64,000 nt of DNA from Syncephalis fuscata (lineage: Eukaryota; Zoopagomycota; Zoopagomycetes; Zoopagales; Piptocephalidaceae): NCBI GenBank assembly GCA_025786725.1, contig JAHLTZ010000041.1, positions 1 to 64,000 on the forward strand, read 5' to 3'. Below are positions 9,551 through 23,056 of the stretch, piece after piece. The notes under the pieces were generated by a model. It was not told where the DNA came from and searched no databases. It worked only from the letters and a program-made list of their open reading frames with translations. Position numbers and translations under genes: made by a program. The first letter of the stretch is position 1. The number at the start of each line of letters is the position of its first letter.

Positions 9551-12500
9551 ATGAAAAGAACGCGTTCTACGCTTTCTAGGGACGTTGTATCCCAGCCGTT
9601 GGCGGACCTGAGAAAGAAGACGCGTAATATTCTCGGTTCTTCAGGTTCTGCCCACATCGACGCGGAAAATGTATCCGCTTATTGTTCTAGGCCTATTAGT
9701 AAGCCTATTCAACTATCTAGCGCTACGGATGCGCGTGTAAGTAATATATTCGCTATAAACAATGTAACAGTACTTGATGATTAACATGTATAAATATATA
9801 GCCTAAACTGAATCTACGTTCGATGAATCGATTAGCCGAAACAACCAATATACTTGGTTCTTCTGAAACGCCACGTACTAATCGTACAGAGAAGCGTAAA
9901 GCAACCGATCGACCAGGTCTATCACTTGCGTCAAAACGTGCCAAATCCACGCTTCCTCCAGGCCATGTAATGCCTCGTAAACCAGCTGATATTTACGGCG
10001 ATCAATGGATGGACAAGCAGGAACGGTCCTTTTTGAACTGGATTAATTACGAGTTTGAACAAGCATCGGTTACCAAGAACTTTATTGATAATGCATCTAG
10101 ACAAGGATCATTGCAACATTTTACAGTTTATATGGAATTCGAACGTATTTGTAATGTAGCCCGTGTATTCTTTAATAGCAAGCCATTACAAACAATTATT
10201 AATAAAGTAGATCAGGTAAGTAGTTTATTAATTAATATCAAGCTATATTTACATTTACATTACATTTATATTAGGCCATTGACAAAAAGAATCTAACAGT
10301 TCAAACCGATAGCGATCTATGCATGGATATTACTAAGCGTCAGCAATTAACAGCCACGCTCACTTCATTCGATGCACGTTGGCTTATACTGGCTTTAAGT
10401 GTATTGACACCGCCATCAACAATAACCAGTTCTACTATTCAAAAAAACAGTTTAGATTCGTTAATTGAAAAGGTAAAATAATAACATTAAATTACTATTA
10501 ACTGTACTAACGCTTACGTAGCATATAATGGGCCATTCACGACGTGGTAATACGTGGGATAGTAATTTACTATTTGAACGTAACAAGAATACAACTAAAC
10601 GTATTTTTGCCATGGTTCTTTTCCTTGATCATGCCAAAGCAGCCAATCTAGTACCGAATCAACCGTGTTTGTTTGCAAAGGTAAATATATACTATTCTAA
10701 TATATGATATTTGTTTATTTATGCAAGTTAACTATAATTGCTCTAGAATTCAGTATTTAAATCAAGTCAATCCATTCTACAAGAAATTGGACGCCAATGT
10801 TTAGTCGGTGAAGGCGATACCATTCGGCATCTTTCGTATATTGGTTACACGGTTAATTGTGCGCAATCCTCTATGGACGAGTACAACTATCGAGTAGATA
10901 ATCTTGCCGTTGATTTACGAGATGGTATTCGTATTGCGCGTTTAATTGAACTGCATTCACTTAATTCTTTTCGTTTTACTGTAAGTAACAATAATAACAT
11001 TACAAATAACAATATTTATATATTTATATATTGAATGAATATAGTCACTAAAGGTGCCAGCCAATGAACGAGCAGATAGAATACGTAATTTAGAGTTATG
11101 TTTCAAGCATCTATCTAAAGAAGGCCTAAAATTAACAAGTTTCCGTGATGGACGTATTAAACCAGAAGATGTTGTTGATGGACATCGTAAAAATACACTT
11201 GAAATGTTATGGCGTCTTATTCTCCACTGGAAAGTGGGTGGATTGGTAAATCAGGAAGAATTACGTACAGAGACTAGACAATTAGTTTGTGATTATGTTC
11301 GTCAATTCCGGGCCCGTCCAGCTTTTGACGCTGAGGTAATTAGTCTTCAATAGCTATTAGATTAACATTAATACTTGTAATTAGAATTGTGTTTATTTGT
11401 CCTCAAATACTTTATCACTACTACTAAAATGGTGTCAGGCTGTCGGTGCCTTTTACAACATTAGAGTATCAAACTTTACAACCAGCTTTGCTGATGGCAG
11501 TATGTTCTGTTATCTTATTGGTCATTATCATCCAACTCTACTTGGAAAGCGATCTATTCTATTTGCTGCAGATGAAAAGATTAAAGATGTAAGTAAATAT
11601 CCATACTATACTTGCAATTAGTATAATTAATACTGCTATATATTAGGACAAAGAGACATTTGCTCGATTGGACAGTATACCAAGTAATAGTAACAATTTT
11701 ACTATTTCATTCAGTCCATTGCGTTCAAATCGCCAATTAATGCCTCTTCAACGAGCGGGCATTCATAACTATCGACTATTAGAAGAAATGACCCGTCAAA
11801 TTGGTGGTATTCCATTGATGTGTAAGTATATTGATTATAGTAATTATCTATGGACTAATTTGCTATATAGTTAATGATCGGGATTTTACACAGACATCTA
11901 TTCCAGATGAGAAAGTAGTTATTACTTATGTATCCTATTTATGTTCTCGTTTACTTGTACTTAGTGCTGAACGTAGAGTAAGTAGTGTATTTACGATGGA
12001 GACTATAGTGTGTGTATTTACAACTATTGGCATATAGGCGGCCATAACAATCCAGCGATTCTGGCGACGATATGGTGGCGATCGTTACACGCCGGAACAT
12101 CATAAAGCGGCGATTGCTATACAGAAAGCTGTACGTCAATACTTGGAACGACGTCGTCAAGAACGGCATCGTATTGCTTGTATTACACGAGTTCAATCTA
12201 TCTGGCGTGGTCGGTGTGCTCGTCGGCGTGTACAGCTAATTCAAAATGCTATAACAACGCTACAGTTCTATGCGCGTAGCTATCTAGCGCGTCAAAATAT
12301 ACGTCAAGAACAAGCGGCTATTCTATTACAGAAATGTATGCGTGGCTATTTAGCACGACAAGCATACAAACAACAGAGTCAGCGTATAGTAAAATTGCAA
12401 ACAATGATACGTGGCTATTTAGCACGTCGAGCATGTCAACAAAAACGCAAACAAATACGTGCAGCCACTCGAATTCAAGCTGCCTATCGTCGTTATCGAT

Positions 12501-15444
12501 GTGTTAGCGATTATCAAAAGCTTTTACAAACTGTGTTATATTTACAACGTCGTCGACGTGCTTTGATTGCTATGCGCCGAACAAGATCTACCTATCAACA
12601 AACAATTGGTGGCATTTGTGCCATTCAAGCATTAATTCGTGGTCAACAAGCACGTGAACGTACAAAGACGATGCTTAAGGCTATTACTGGTATACAAGCA
12701 CATATCCGTCGATGGAATGTACAACAGTGCTATAGACAGCAATATGAAGCGGCCGTGCTTATTCAGAAAATATGGCGTGGATTCCATGAACGCAAACAGT
12801 ATCATAATGTGTTAGGAGCAGCTCGTACAATCCAATTACAATGGCGTGCCGTACAACAAGGACGTGCTTTAAGAAGTCAATTAGCTATGCAGCATAAAGC
12901 TGCAACTGCTATTCAAGCATGCTACCGTGGCTGGCGTACACGCTACCACGTATCTGTTTACCAACAAGCAGTACGTGTTATAGAACAGCGCCGATGGGAA
13001 ACACTACAGGCCCGACGACAACAACAAGCTTATATTAGCTTGAAGCACGCAACGCTAATTATACAACGTCGCTGGCGAGCAACGCTATATACAAGACAAG
13101 TACGCAGTATGTATTTATCTTGGCAACATGCCGCCATTACTGTGCAGCGATTTGTTCGGGGCTATCAAGTTCGTTCCCGACTTGCTTATCTTCGTAAAGC
13201 AGTGGCAGTGGTTGAACAGCGACGCTCACAACTATTACAGGCCAATCAAGAAAGACGTGCATTTGTACAATTGCGTTCTATTACTACTCGACTACAACAA
13301 CGCTGGCGTGCTATTTTATTAGGAAGACAAGAACGAGTACAATACTTGCGTTACAATGGGCCAGTATTAAAATACAATCCGTATTTAAAGGCTACCGTGT
13401 ACGACAAGCCATCAATAGTTTAAGAGTAAGCGTACGCACGGTTGAAATGTATAGAAGTGCACAGTTACAAGGTCGTGAACAACGACACGATTATCTTGCC
13501 CTTCGATCGGCCACCATTTATGTACAACGACGTTGGCGAGCCATATTAGCAGGTCGGGAAACTCGACAACAATGGCAACTATATCAATGGGCCAGCCAAA
13601 CTATCCAGCGCCATTACCGTGGCTATCGTGTACGATATCAACTGGCTGCACTACGCTCAAGCGTTGCCATTATTGAAGCACGCCGATCTGCTTTACTAAT
13701 GACTCGACAATGTGAAGCACAGTATCAAACATTGCGTCGAGTGGTTATTAATATGCAACGACGTCGTCGGGCAACAGCTGTTGCTTGTCAGGTACAGGCG
13801 GAATATCAAGTAGTAAGATGTAGTATTATTGGTATTCAATCATTTATTCGTGGTCAATTGGCACGAGAAATGACTCAGCAACAAAGGGCGGCCACTTGTA
13901 TTCAAGCAGCCTATCGAGGCCATCGTCAATTTATGGCATACCAACGTTTGTACGAAGCAACACTACAAGTGCAACGACGCCGACGTGCTCTATTGGCTGG
14001 CAGATGTGCACGCGCTGAGCTAGAGCAATTGAAATGGGCCACACAAGTATTACAATCACAATGGAGAGCACGTCAAGTAGGACATGCTGTTAGACAAGAA
14101 TATATCGTGGCAAAACAGGCTATTAACGGAGTCCAGGCTTTAATACGTGGCTATAATGCACGCCAATGTATTGAACAAGAACGGGAAAAACTAGCGTTTA
14201 TTGTTCAATTACAAGCCATTAGTCGAGGCTATTTAGTACGACTGGCTGGCCAGCAACAACAACAAGCAGCAACTTGTATTGCAGCCGCTTATCGTGGCCA
14301 TGTTCAACGGCAAGCTTATCTAGATTTACAACAATCAGTCATTGGTCTACAAACGTATTACCGTGCTCAATGTGCCCGCCAATTGCATCAACAATTGGTG
14401 CAGGAACGAGAAGAACGATGCGAGGCCATTTGTGTCTATATTCAAGTTCAAAATGCTGCTCGAACTATTCAACGGGTCTATCGTCGCCGTTTACATGCAG
14501 CACAGCTAGAACGTATTGAATCAGCACGACAATTAGCCGCTGTACAAGTACTACAATTCCACGCTCGTGGCTGGCTAGAGCGTATACGTTATCTACGTTT
14601 AATACGGGCTATTCGGTCCTTCCAATCGGTATGGCGTGGCTATAGAGTTCGTAAAAAACATCACGCCAAGTACGTATTGCACGTGCCCGTATCGAAAAGG
14701 CCAATGCCAATGTTCAAGAGGATATGCGTTTGATCAATCGTACCACGGTGGCTATTGAAACTATTCTAGGCAGTCGTCGACTTACCGATGTAATTCATGC
14801 GTGTATTCATTTAGGTAAGCCATACTATTTTATTATAAAATTAAACTAATCAATAGCAATACATTATAATAGAGGTTGCAACACGTTGGTCGCGCGAGTG
14901 TCGACGCCGTTTACTTGATCACAATGTAGTCGGTGTTATGCTGTCGACTATGAGTTCATGTAATCAGAGTGCACCGCACAAAAGACTATTAATGCATGCT
15001 TGTCGCACATTACAACACTTGGCGACTGATCCACAGTGTATGGAAGCAGTACTTCCCAATCCAGCTGCCGTTGATGTAATGATTGATTTACTAAAAGTAT
15101 ATCAGCGAAAATACGAAGATGCCGAGCTATTTAAATCTATCGCCCAAATTTTCTTGCTTATTACCTGTGAGCCTCAGTGTTGTAGGGTAGGTTAAAATCA
15201 TGTAATATTTGCCATGACACAACTAACGCTATTTAATTTATTCTAGCCTATACTGCGTACGGTGAACGCAGTTAGACGAATGCACGAGATTCACGTACTT
15301 GCAAAAAAACGACACGAAAGAGAAGTGGCCACTAGCACGGCTGCATCGACCGATAAGCAAGCACAATTAAAGAAACAAGCAAAAGCGCTTGATATGCTTG
15401 GTACAGCCATTGGTACATTAAAGGATTTAATGGCTAATCGTTAA
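9551..15444 (+). CDS. ASPM: ASPM/Asp-type spindle protein: calponin homology region plus about 34 IQ motifs
   Basis: Asp/ASPM proteins focus microtubule minus ends at spindle poles and bind calmodulin through IQ motifs. Twelve exons assemble: 9551-9736, 9802-10215, 10275-10472, 10522-10680, 10747-10980, 11045-11335, 11385-11588, 11647-11821, 11871-11977, 12038-14814, 14873-15186 and 15247-15444. The ASPM-specific CH segment is clear ([20 protein letters not shown]), followed by a second CH block (LLLKWCQAV) and the hallmark [19 protein letters not shown]. About 34 IQ-like units follow, then an Armadillo-like C-terminus. Exon 10 contains two single-base losses, near 13350 and in the A run at 14653-14658; downstream reading resumes perfectly in each case. 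Corrected length is about 1750 residues. Confidence 0.88.
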
Positions 15445-15729
15445 TCTTTTACATTTTCATTGTTCTCTATATTCATACTGCCATTAATAATAAACATTGT
15501 ATATAGCTAGAAATAGATGGATAGATAGATAGACACATGTGTGTGTGTGTGCCTAAAGACGTAAGCCTCTTTGTTTATTATTTACAAAGTCATCGACAAA
15601 TTGGTTTATTCAATTCAAGACAATTTAGTAAAACGATAGCCATGCTGAACATAAGCAAAGTAGAAAGCTATACTATGGCCACTTAGTAATACTAGTTCCA
15701 TAACACATAACGCGTATATAGTCGTGTGA
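15445..15729. other. Convergent 3' region, ASPM / P450, with microsatellite
   Basis: This 285-bp gap separates the stop codons of two convergent genes. A GATA tract followed by a GT tract lies at about 15517-15551. No gene is seen. Confidence 0.6.
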
Positions 15730-17828
15730 CTAAATCCGTTGCGGTTTAACCATATACTTGCTGGCTCTAGGACGTAGAATAAACCAATTGACAGGAGTCA
15801 TATCGTTATCTGGCATAGCAGTAAAGTCGAATCGGCGTACCAATTCAGCAACCGTTAAGCGAATCTCCATCCAAGCCAAACTTTAACGCTAGCGTTATTA
15901 TATATTCATCAATACTTTCAACTACTTACTTGCGGCCAATACAGCTTCGTGGACCCATGGAAAATGGTAAAAAGTATTGCTTCATTTCAGCTAGCTTCTC
16001 AGGTGTAGTAAACCATCGTTCTGGCTTAAATACCGTCGGGTCGGGATAAACATCTTCATTAAAGTAGAGTGCATTTAATGAAATTGATATAGTAGTCTAG
16101 ATATATTTGTTAGCTGTATAGTCAATCTAGCATATGATTTTACTTACTCCACCGGGTAGGAAATCGTCACCAAGTGTCACGCCTTCTTTGGGGATTAAGC
16201 GAGATAGACCATAAGGCACGATAGCCCGTATACGTAATGCCTCATGAAGTAAGGCATCGAGATACGGCAGCGATTGAAGTGCCTCATTCGTTGGCTTGAC
16301 ACTTAAATCGGGATAAGCCGTTAATATTTCATCTCGTAGTTTCTGCAAACACGCTGGATGTTCCACCAATAGGTATACAATCCTAATAGATATACATGGT
16401 TAATTTAACTAAGTGGCCATAATAAATGACTATACACTTACCAAGTCAGTGATAATGCTGTTGTATCAGTACCGGCAATCCTATTAAATAATTAGTTAAC
16501 TAATATTCCATTTGATTGTGATCTAATTATACGTGCATTAAAATCAACGTTTGAGCAATGATATCTTCATCGGACATAGTAGCCCCTGTCTCTTCATCGA
16601 CCGAGTCTATCAATTGCTGCAGCGTATCCTTTCGATCACTTTGACCTGAGTTGCGTCTCTTTTCAACTGTTTCATTGGCAAACTATTTATTATTGAATTA
16701 ATATATCTATACATGACTTTATTGCTACACTTGCCTTTAGTAACTTGTCAACTAATCTAGAATCACTTGGCGCAAAGGCTTGATGAAAGAAACGGCCAAG
16801 TAGCAATTTCTATAATAAAAGACCCCAATTAATTAACTCTCTATTTATTTAATAACATCGTCTACTTGCCTTGGTACCAACAGCTGTAGCAGCGTTCATC
16901 CATTTTACAATTGGAACACTATCTTTTGTTTCTGACAATAGATTAAACGATTTACCAAATGCCACTTCGCCAATAACATCCTATATGGCATGGTTAACAC
17001 TTGATCTATAACTGCCATACACGCAATACTAATTCATACTTACAAAAGTCATACAACTTAATAGATGCAGTATATCCATGGACTGTCCATCATCGACATA
17101 CTTGTCAATACGATCGATTAAACATGCAATACCGCTACTGTAGATCATTGGTTCGAGTTGTTCCAGTGCATTAGGTGAATAGGCAGGCAACATCAAGCGT
17201 TTCTGTCATTGACATTAGCTATTTCAAATAGTGGATTGATATGCCATTAAACGCACCTGTACTTTATGGTATTCAACATTTCTATTCATTAATTATAATT
17301 AAATCACTGTTTATTAAATAATAGTAATAATTGTAGTAATAATTGTCGTCATACCTGGTTGAAAATAAATTATCGCCGGCCAATTTAAAAGCATCAAATA
17401 TTTCACTTTTTCCAAATTTGTGTGTACTTAATAATCTCCGAACCATATGAATGTCCGACACCCAAACAGTGGTGGGTCCTATAATATAAATATAGATACA
17501 TTAAATTAAGTGTAATATAGCCCTTTGCTGTTGATGACATACCCGTGCGTACCAAAGAACCATATCGTTTATGCATGGCCACTACAATATAGGGATTCTT
17601 TGTAAAGAGCCGTACAAGCGTAATATGTATAATGCTAAGTATACTCGAACGTGGACCAGGGAGTTTTCGTAATGGACTGGTAAATTCATATTTAATAATC
17701 TATATGGCGTTAGACGTGTGTCATTTGTAAAAGCGACGCACCTTATCAAGAACGTATATAAGACCAATAGCCCCAATAAGCTTTGACCACGGTACCGTGG
17801 AAAGACTGGAAAGTGAGGTCGATGTCAT
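15730..17828 (-). CDS. Cytochrome P450 monooxygenase
   Basis: This is a microsomal-type P450; the substrate cannot be told. Twelve exons thread in frame to 491 residues: 17742-17828, 17543-17699, 17355-17478, 17257-17281, 17044-17202, 16870-16980, 16735-16809, 16537-16682, 16442-16480, 16148-16382, 15930-16096 and 15730-15880. An N-terminal hydrophobic anchor precedes the Pro-rich hinge (KLPGPRS). The I-helix oxygen motif is AGTDTT, the K-helix is HEALRIR, the PERF-like segment is KPERW, and the heme-binding loop is FSMGPRSCIGR with the axial Cys. Three introns appear to start with GC (after exons 6, 7 and 8). The start at 17828 was chosen because the hydrophobic anchor follows at once. Confidence 0.92.
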
Positions 17829-18231
17829 AGTGGTATTGATAGTAAAGCGAAAGAGTTTAAAGGTCACAGTTCGGTAATTAAAACGGCTATTTACCGACAC
17901 GTACCACACATGCATATAAACATGCGTCATTACCATATTCATATTAATTCAAAGTACTAGTCTATTTATACACATAGCTTATAAGTATTTGAACATTTGA
18001 ATCTATTATGTGATTAAACTAGATAAAAGTACAAATTTGTAATTTATGTTAATGCCATTTAAACACATGCCTAATTAATTTTTGTATATTGAAAAAACAA
18101 CCAATAAAACGATGAATATAAGCATTGGCCAAGCCATTTATTTCATATTGCTATAAACATTATAAATCTAGTCTAATCTATTACTAATTATAAACGCTAT
18201 ACATGGGCGATTTATTAATTCAATATACGAT
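17829..18231. other. Intergenic region, P450 promoter side
   Basis: This 403-bp AT-rich gap lies between the P450 start and the CSN1 stop, both on the minus strand. It should contain the P450 promoter and the CSN1 3' end. I see no other feature. Confidence 0.5.
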
Positions 18232-19760
18232 TTACGTTGCGGAAAGATTAGCTTTGGTCAAATTCATACACAATAGCATGGCATGTGTTTGCGCTTCATA
18301 GGTTTCAGCTAACTTGATAGCCGTATCATATAACTCGTAGCGTGTATCTTCTTGGTAAGTAATAAGTACCTAGTATCACATTTATTTTATATATTAATTA
18401 TTATATCTCTCGTATCTTCAATACTTTAGCCACGCACCTTTTCCTCGTCATCAACACGAGCAGTTAGCGTTTTGGTCGATATAAGATGGACCAATTCTCT
18501 AGTCAATGCCTCCAATGTATAGTAGTTGTCAAATGCTTCAACCATACGTGGTAATGAGACTCGCTGGAATGGTTTCACATACTGAACGAGTAATCGGCGT
18601 CGTATTTGCAAATAAAGATTATTGACATGTCCATGTAGATACATATCCAATAAAAAGTCATTCTAATGTACGTCATTTGCATACTTGTATAAGCTATAGG
18701 TCATTCAATAGCCGTATTTACTTACTCGCCACTGGTCTAAAAGCTTCATGCATTTATCGTATTTTGCATAGTATAACGCAAGAACCAGCTCGTGAACTTG
18801 TGGCTCCAATTCAAGATACTGACGGAAGTTTGGGTTATCAAGTACTTTCGTTTTAAGTTCTTGACGATCAAATGATGCCAGTGCACATAAGCCACCGTAA
18901 AGAGCAACATCATTCGCGGCAATAACATTCTCGTAATGAGCATTAGCTAGTGCACTAAAATTGATATCGGTCATAATCTGTGCCACTAAACGGTACTTAT
19001 TCGCCTCAAGTTTTGTAATAGCCAGACTTGCTTGTAGCTTTGCCATGGTTTCAGCATTATTTTGGGCATTTGGTGTTGATTGTGCCTTAGTAATTTGACT
19101 TGCTGCATGTGACATATTATTGATTTCATGACTGATTCGAATGACTGCCAAACAATTATCAACTGCCTGTGCAGCCGTGCTACAATATTCACGTGCCCGT
19201 AAATAATTCTTTAATGCATTGGCCAAATCACCATAAGAACATTGATGATCGGCCAATTCATGTAGACCAATCTACAAATAACATTAATATACATTATAAC
19301 TTAGATATCCCTTATCCATGTACTTACCCGAATGCTATCTTTAATCAAATTACTTTGGTAACTCTTTAAATCGGCCTGTAATTCATCAAATCGCCGTTTA
19401 ACTTTACTTTCGGTTTGCTCAATCCATTGTGTATCGACTTCCACTAATGGCTGGCCATGCGCTTCTAGTGCAGCATTGAGTTTTGGCACCAATAGTCTGT
19501 ATCGTTTTGTATTAAGTGTATTCGTCTTAATTTCAGCCAATGCTAAACGATAGGCATCAGTCTGTAGACTTGGGCAATGCTCAGCAATAAACACTAGACG
19601 TTCAATCTTTACAGCGCCTAATGTAACCATGTATACAACCATATACATATACATATACATATAAATCGTATTAATATCAACTATACTATACCATCCTTAA
19701 CTTACCTTGATAGTTCTCGGCATAGTTTTCCAAGATGAGATGTTGAGGTGCATCTACCAT
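18232..19760 (-). CDS. CSN1: COP9 signalosome subunit 1
   Basis: CSN1 is a PCI-domain scaffold subunit of the COP9 signalosome, which removes Nedd8 from cullins. Five exons give 417 residues in frame: 19706-19760, 19328-19617, 18726-19271, 18438-18662 and 18232-18369. Family-specific blocks are GDLANALKNYLRAREYC, VALYGGLCALASFDRQEL and YLELEPQVHELVLALYYAKY. The PCI/winged-helix part follows (LTARVDDEEK), then a helical tail. It lies head to tail with the P450 downstream and TYR1 upstream. A CSN9-like protein is encoded at 62968-63422. Confidence 0.93.
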
Positions 19761-20102
19761 TTTTACAATACGTTTACGCTTTGAATCTCCACCGTCAGTA
19801 TTGCTACGGTCCATACACGGTCAAGAGAGAGAGAGAGAGACACGCACACACACGTCGATTGTCCAAAATGACTATAGAGAACGATAAAACAAATAAAAAC
19901 TACTATTCACAACTAAAGACGTCTGCCTAGTCAGTCGTCAATAATAGCTGTCCAATAAAGAGAAGAAAGAAAGAGCGAGTGAGTAAATCAAGTAATGGGC
20001 ATAGACAACACACGTCACCGCCTTTGAAACGTTGTTACTTTTTAATCAATTAATATAAACACCATATTAATGAGTGGGTTATTACTATTTATTGTAATGA
20101 TA
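19761..20102. other. Intergenic region, CSN1 promoter side, with GA/CA microsatellite
   Basis: This gap runs from the CSN1 start to the TYR1 stop. A GA tract passing into a CA tract lies at about 19823-19854, close upstream of CSN1. No gene is seen. Confidence 0.5.
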
Positions 20103-22118
20103 TCAATTATTTAAATGCTTAGTAATAGTACTAATCATTTGAGTACTCAATTGACCTGCTTCTTTTAAACGATCTTTAAAGAATGCCGATGTATCCTCGA
20201 AACGAAGTCGATATCCCTCCATATTGCCTAGAGCCACACATTGGGCCCAACCTTGAGCGGCAGAGTAAAACTATACCACTAATAAGTATTATGTAATAAA
20301 GGACGGCCATGCAACAGTAGCATGGTTATCGTTAGTACGTACATTCAAGTCCTCGCCACGGACACTTCTATCATATAAAGCAGCGTGTATTGAACTGGCT
20401 AACATGTCGTTGTCGTGGAACAAATACTCGACAATGCCCACCCAAAGACGGAAAGGTGGTGTCTGACAAATAAGATGGTCATATGGATTAATACGTAATG
20501 TATACCAACAATCCACCTATAATCAATAGCCGTTAGTTAAGTATTAGTAACATCAATATCCACCATAGTGTTTACCATGGCTAATAAAGAAAGATGAGAA
20601 TTTGGTTTACGTATTTCTTTGGGTACAGATGAAAGTGAAAATTGATCCAATATTTCATCTGATAATAGAATCTGTTTAGCACGTCGTTCTCCATTCTCTG
20701 CTATACCGAATACAAATTGAGCTGCCTAAGCCATAGTCTATAATTAACTAAATAGCTTTAATATACACGATATTACCTCATGAACACGCTTTTTAAATTC
20801 ATCGGCCCGTTCCTGGATCATTAGAGTAAATAATTCCGATACAGATCGTGCATATTGACTGATTTGTATTTTGGCACTTGGATTTAATAAAGCCAATCCT
20901 ATTGTTTGCATAAACGACTATAACAAATCGTGTCATGTTATTACCTGCATAGACGTGCCATTTACTGCCGTAGATACGTAGAGCCATATTAACTTTGACA
21001 TTCTCTATGCCTCCTACATAGGCATGCTCTTCCCACTACATAAACCATTAGTCATTGATATCGTAGGTTGACTCGTTAGTTACCGGAAATACTGACTGAG
21101 TCTTCCAAGCCGTCCCCATACTAAATAGATAAATGATATCAGTTATATGACATCAATTGATCAATAGCTTGTTAACAGTTACCTTAGAAATGCCACATGA
21201 GTGACCGCTTGTGTATCAGCTGTAATACTATTAAATAAATAAATAAAGTTACTTGCTTATAGGTAACAATATAGCAATAAACACTAATTACCGATCATGT
21301 TGTTCATAGGAGAGATAAACATGTTTTGCACCTAGACTACTAAGAATTCTAACTGCTAATTGATATTTATCTTCATCAGATCGATGTCGAATAATAACCT
21401 ACAGATATCGTAAATATCGTTATTAATATATAACTCACTAATAAATATTAAATATTATTTACAAGAGGTAGTCCAGATGGATCAATACCTGGCCCATGTA
21501 AAGAGTGACATGTAACAATTTGAACATCTTGTGGTAAATATTGTTCAAATGCTTTAATTTCAGGTGCTTTTACAGATGTCTATTTAATACTTAGTTTCTA
21601 TAAATTGTGCCACTATTCAGTATAACTTACCTGTCCTGCTACTATTGCGCCTACTTTAGTAGCTACAAACAATAGATACAATTACTCTATCTATTCCATA
21701 CTAACTCTACTTTAACAACTTACACGGACCATATTGGGCCACTACTTGAGCAATAAGTTCCGCTTCGACTGAGTAAATAATGAAATCACTACGACGTGCC
21801 ACTTCATGTCCATCGCGTAATACATGGATAGCCGTATGTTCTACGTCATGTATTAGTATATATTATACATATATATTATACATATACACTAAGTTATTCA
21901 ATTAAATGACTTACGTGCAAATTCCGAACATAGTGACGCGTATCGTGTTGGTAAATCACAAACATTCACGCTATTATATTTTATTAGCTAGACTACCACA
22001 TAAGTTAAACGGTGTCCGTTTACCGAAACCAACCGGTCTCTACAAATTTACGAGCATAGAGTCGGCCCATATCGCCAAACCCAATAATACCAATTTCTAC
22101 TGTGGTCTTTTCAGTCAT
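20103..22118 (-). CDS. TYR1: Prephenate dehydrogenase, Tyr1 type (tyrosine biosynthesis)
   Basis: Tyr1 converts prephenate to 4-hydroxyphenylpyruvate using NADP. Thirteen exons assemble in frame to 436 residues, close to the yeast length: 22024-22118, 21915-21970, 21724-21840, 21631-21662, 21463-21579, 21292-21398, 21183-21227, 21084-21120, 20945-21035, 20777-20898, 20576-20725, 20343-20516 and 20103-20270. The Rossmann motif is IGIIGFGDMGRLYARKF. Further Tyr1 blocks are RRSDFIIYSVEAE, VGAIVAGQTSVKAPE and CHSLHGPGIDPSG, followed by the mostly helical dimerisation domain. It is divergent from the methyltransferase at 22286, with 167 bp between start codons. Confidence 0.92.
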
Positions 22119-22285
22119 GGTGTAAAGAAAATCAAAGAATAATAAAGGAAAACACAATAGTAGTAGTAGTAGTAGCAGCAGCCTACGTATTTGAATACCC
22201 TTTTAAACTTTTATTCTAAATAGTATCCCTGTTACTATTGCTATTAACCAAGAGAATTGATAGTGTGTGTGTGTGTGTATAAGCA
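22119..22285. promoter_or_regulatory. Shared divergent promoter, TYR1 / methyltransferase
   Basis: Only 167 bp separate the two start codons. It contains a TAG-type triplet tract around 22160-22185 and a GT tract at about 22262-22279, so the usable promoter sequence is very short. Confidence 0.6.
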
Positions 22286-23053
22286 ATGCAAGTAAACCAA
22301 CTTAAACCAAGCCGTGAATATGAGTTGGATACAGAAGACGAAGGCGTGGTACTTCAATTGGTAGAAGATCCCTCAGGTGCCTGGTAAGTCGTGGCAAATA
22401 TACTATTTAATATAATCGATAGTCACTTAGGCACCGGTGCTACCGTATGGGATGCAGGTATTGTTTTGGCGAAATATCTAGAGAAGCGCTGTCAAATAGC
22501 AATAACCTCAACGTCTAATCGTTATAGTCAACGACCGTTTCCTTGTCCGGTTCGTGCCGTTGAGTTAGGTGCGGGTACAGGTATTGTTAGTTTAGTATTG
22601 GCTCATTGTCTTGAGGCACGTCAACAACGACTACTATCCTCGATAGATGGAATAGATGAAGTCATCGTTACCGATAAATCAAATCTGATACCATTAATAC
22701 GCCATAATGCAAGTCTTAATTCATCAACATTAAAGCAATGTCAATTAACTGTACAAGCACTAGACTGGACTGAAGATAGTTCATTAGCAATAGCATCACC
22801 AATTGACATTATTCTACTGTCAGATACACTGTTTGATGCAACACTTTATGATCCATTACTAAAAACACTCAATCAACTTGCTGGTCCACAAACCGAAATT
22901 ATTCTGGCTTATGAACGACGTGAATTTGATCAAGAAGTACATTTTTTTGCTAAATTTGGTGAATTATTTACATTTCATGATATAAAACCACATGAATTAC
23001 ACGAAAATTGGCAAAGTGAAGATATTTATGTATTTAGCGCCAAACGTCGCTAG
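22286..23053 (+). CDS. METTL21-family protein lysine methyltransferase, VCP-KMT-like
   Basis: This is a class I SAM-dependent methyltransferase of family 16. Two exons (22286-22383 and 22423-23053) give 242 residues. The family WDAG segment (TVWDAGIVLAKYLE) is followed by motif I (VELGAGTGIVSLVLA). The C-terminal half (DPLLKTLNQLAGPQTEI, AYERRE, SEDIYVF) resembles VCP-KMT/METTL21D more than other METTL21 members, in my judgement. That enzyme trimethylates a lysine in p97/Cdc48. Its convergent neighbour encodes the p97 cofactor PLAA, which agrees with this but does not prove it. Another METTL21-type substrate is possible. Confidence 0.8.
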
Positions 23054-23056
23054 CTA

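Noticed and set aside
13320-13450. An intron separating the two large ASPM IQ frames
   Set aside because: No donor and acceptor pair fits. The sequence up to 13350 and from 13351 forms one continuous IQ unit if one base is added.
16621-16650. GTATCCTTT on the plus strand as a second U12 donor
   Set aside because: It lies inside a P450 exon on the opposite strand, so it cannot be a donor for that gene.
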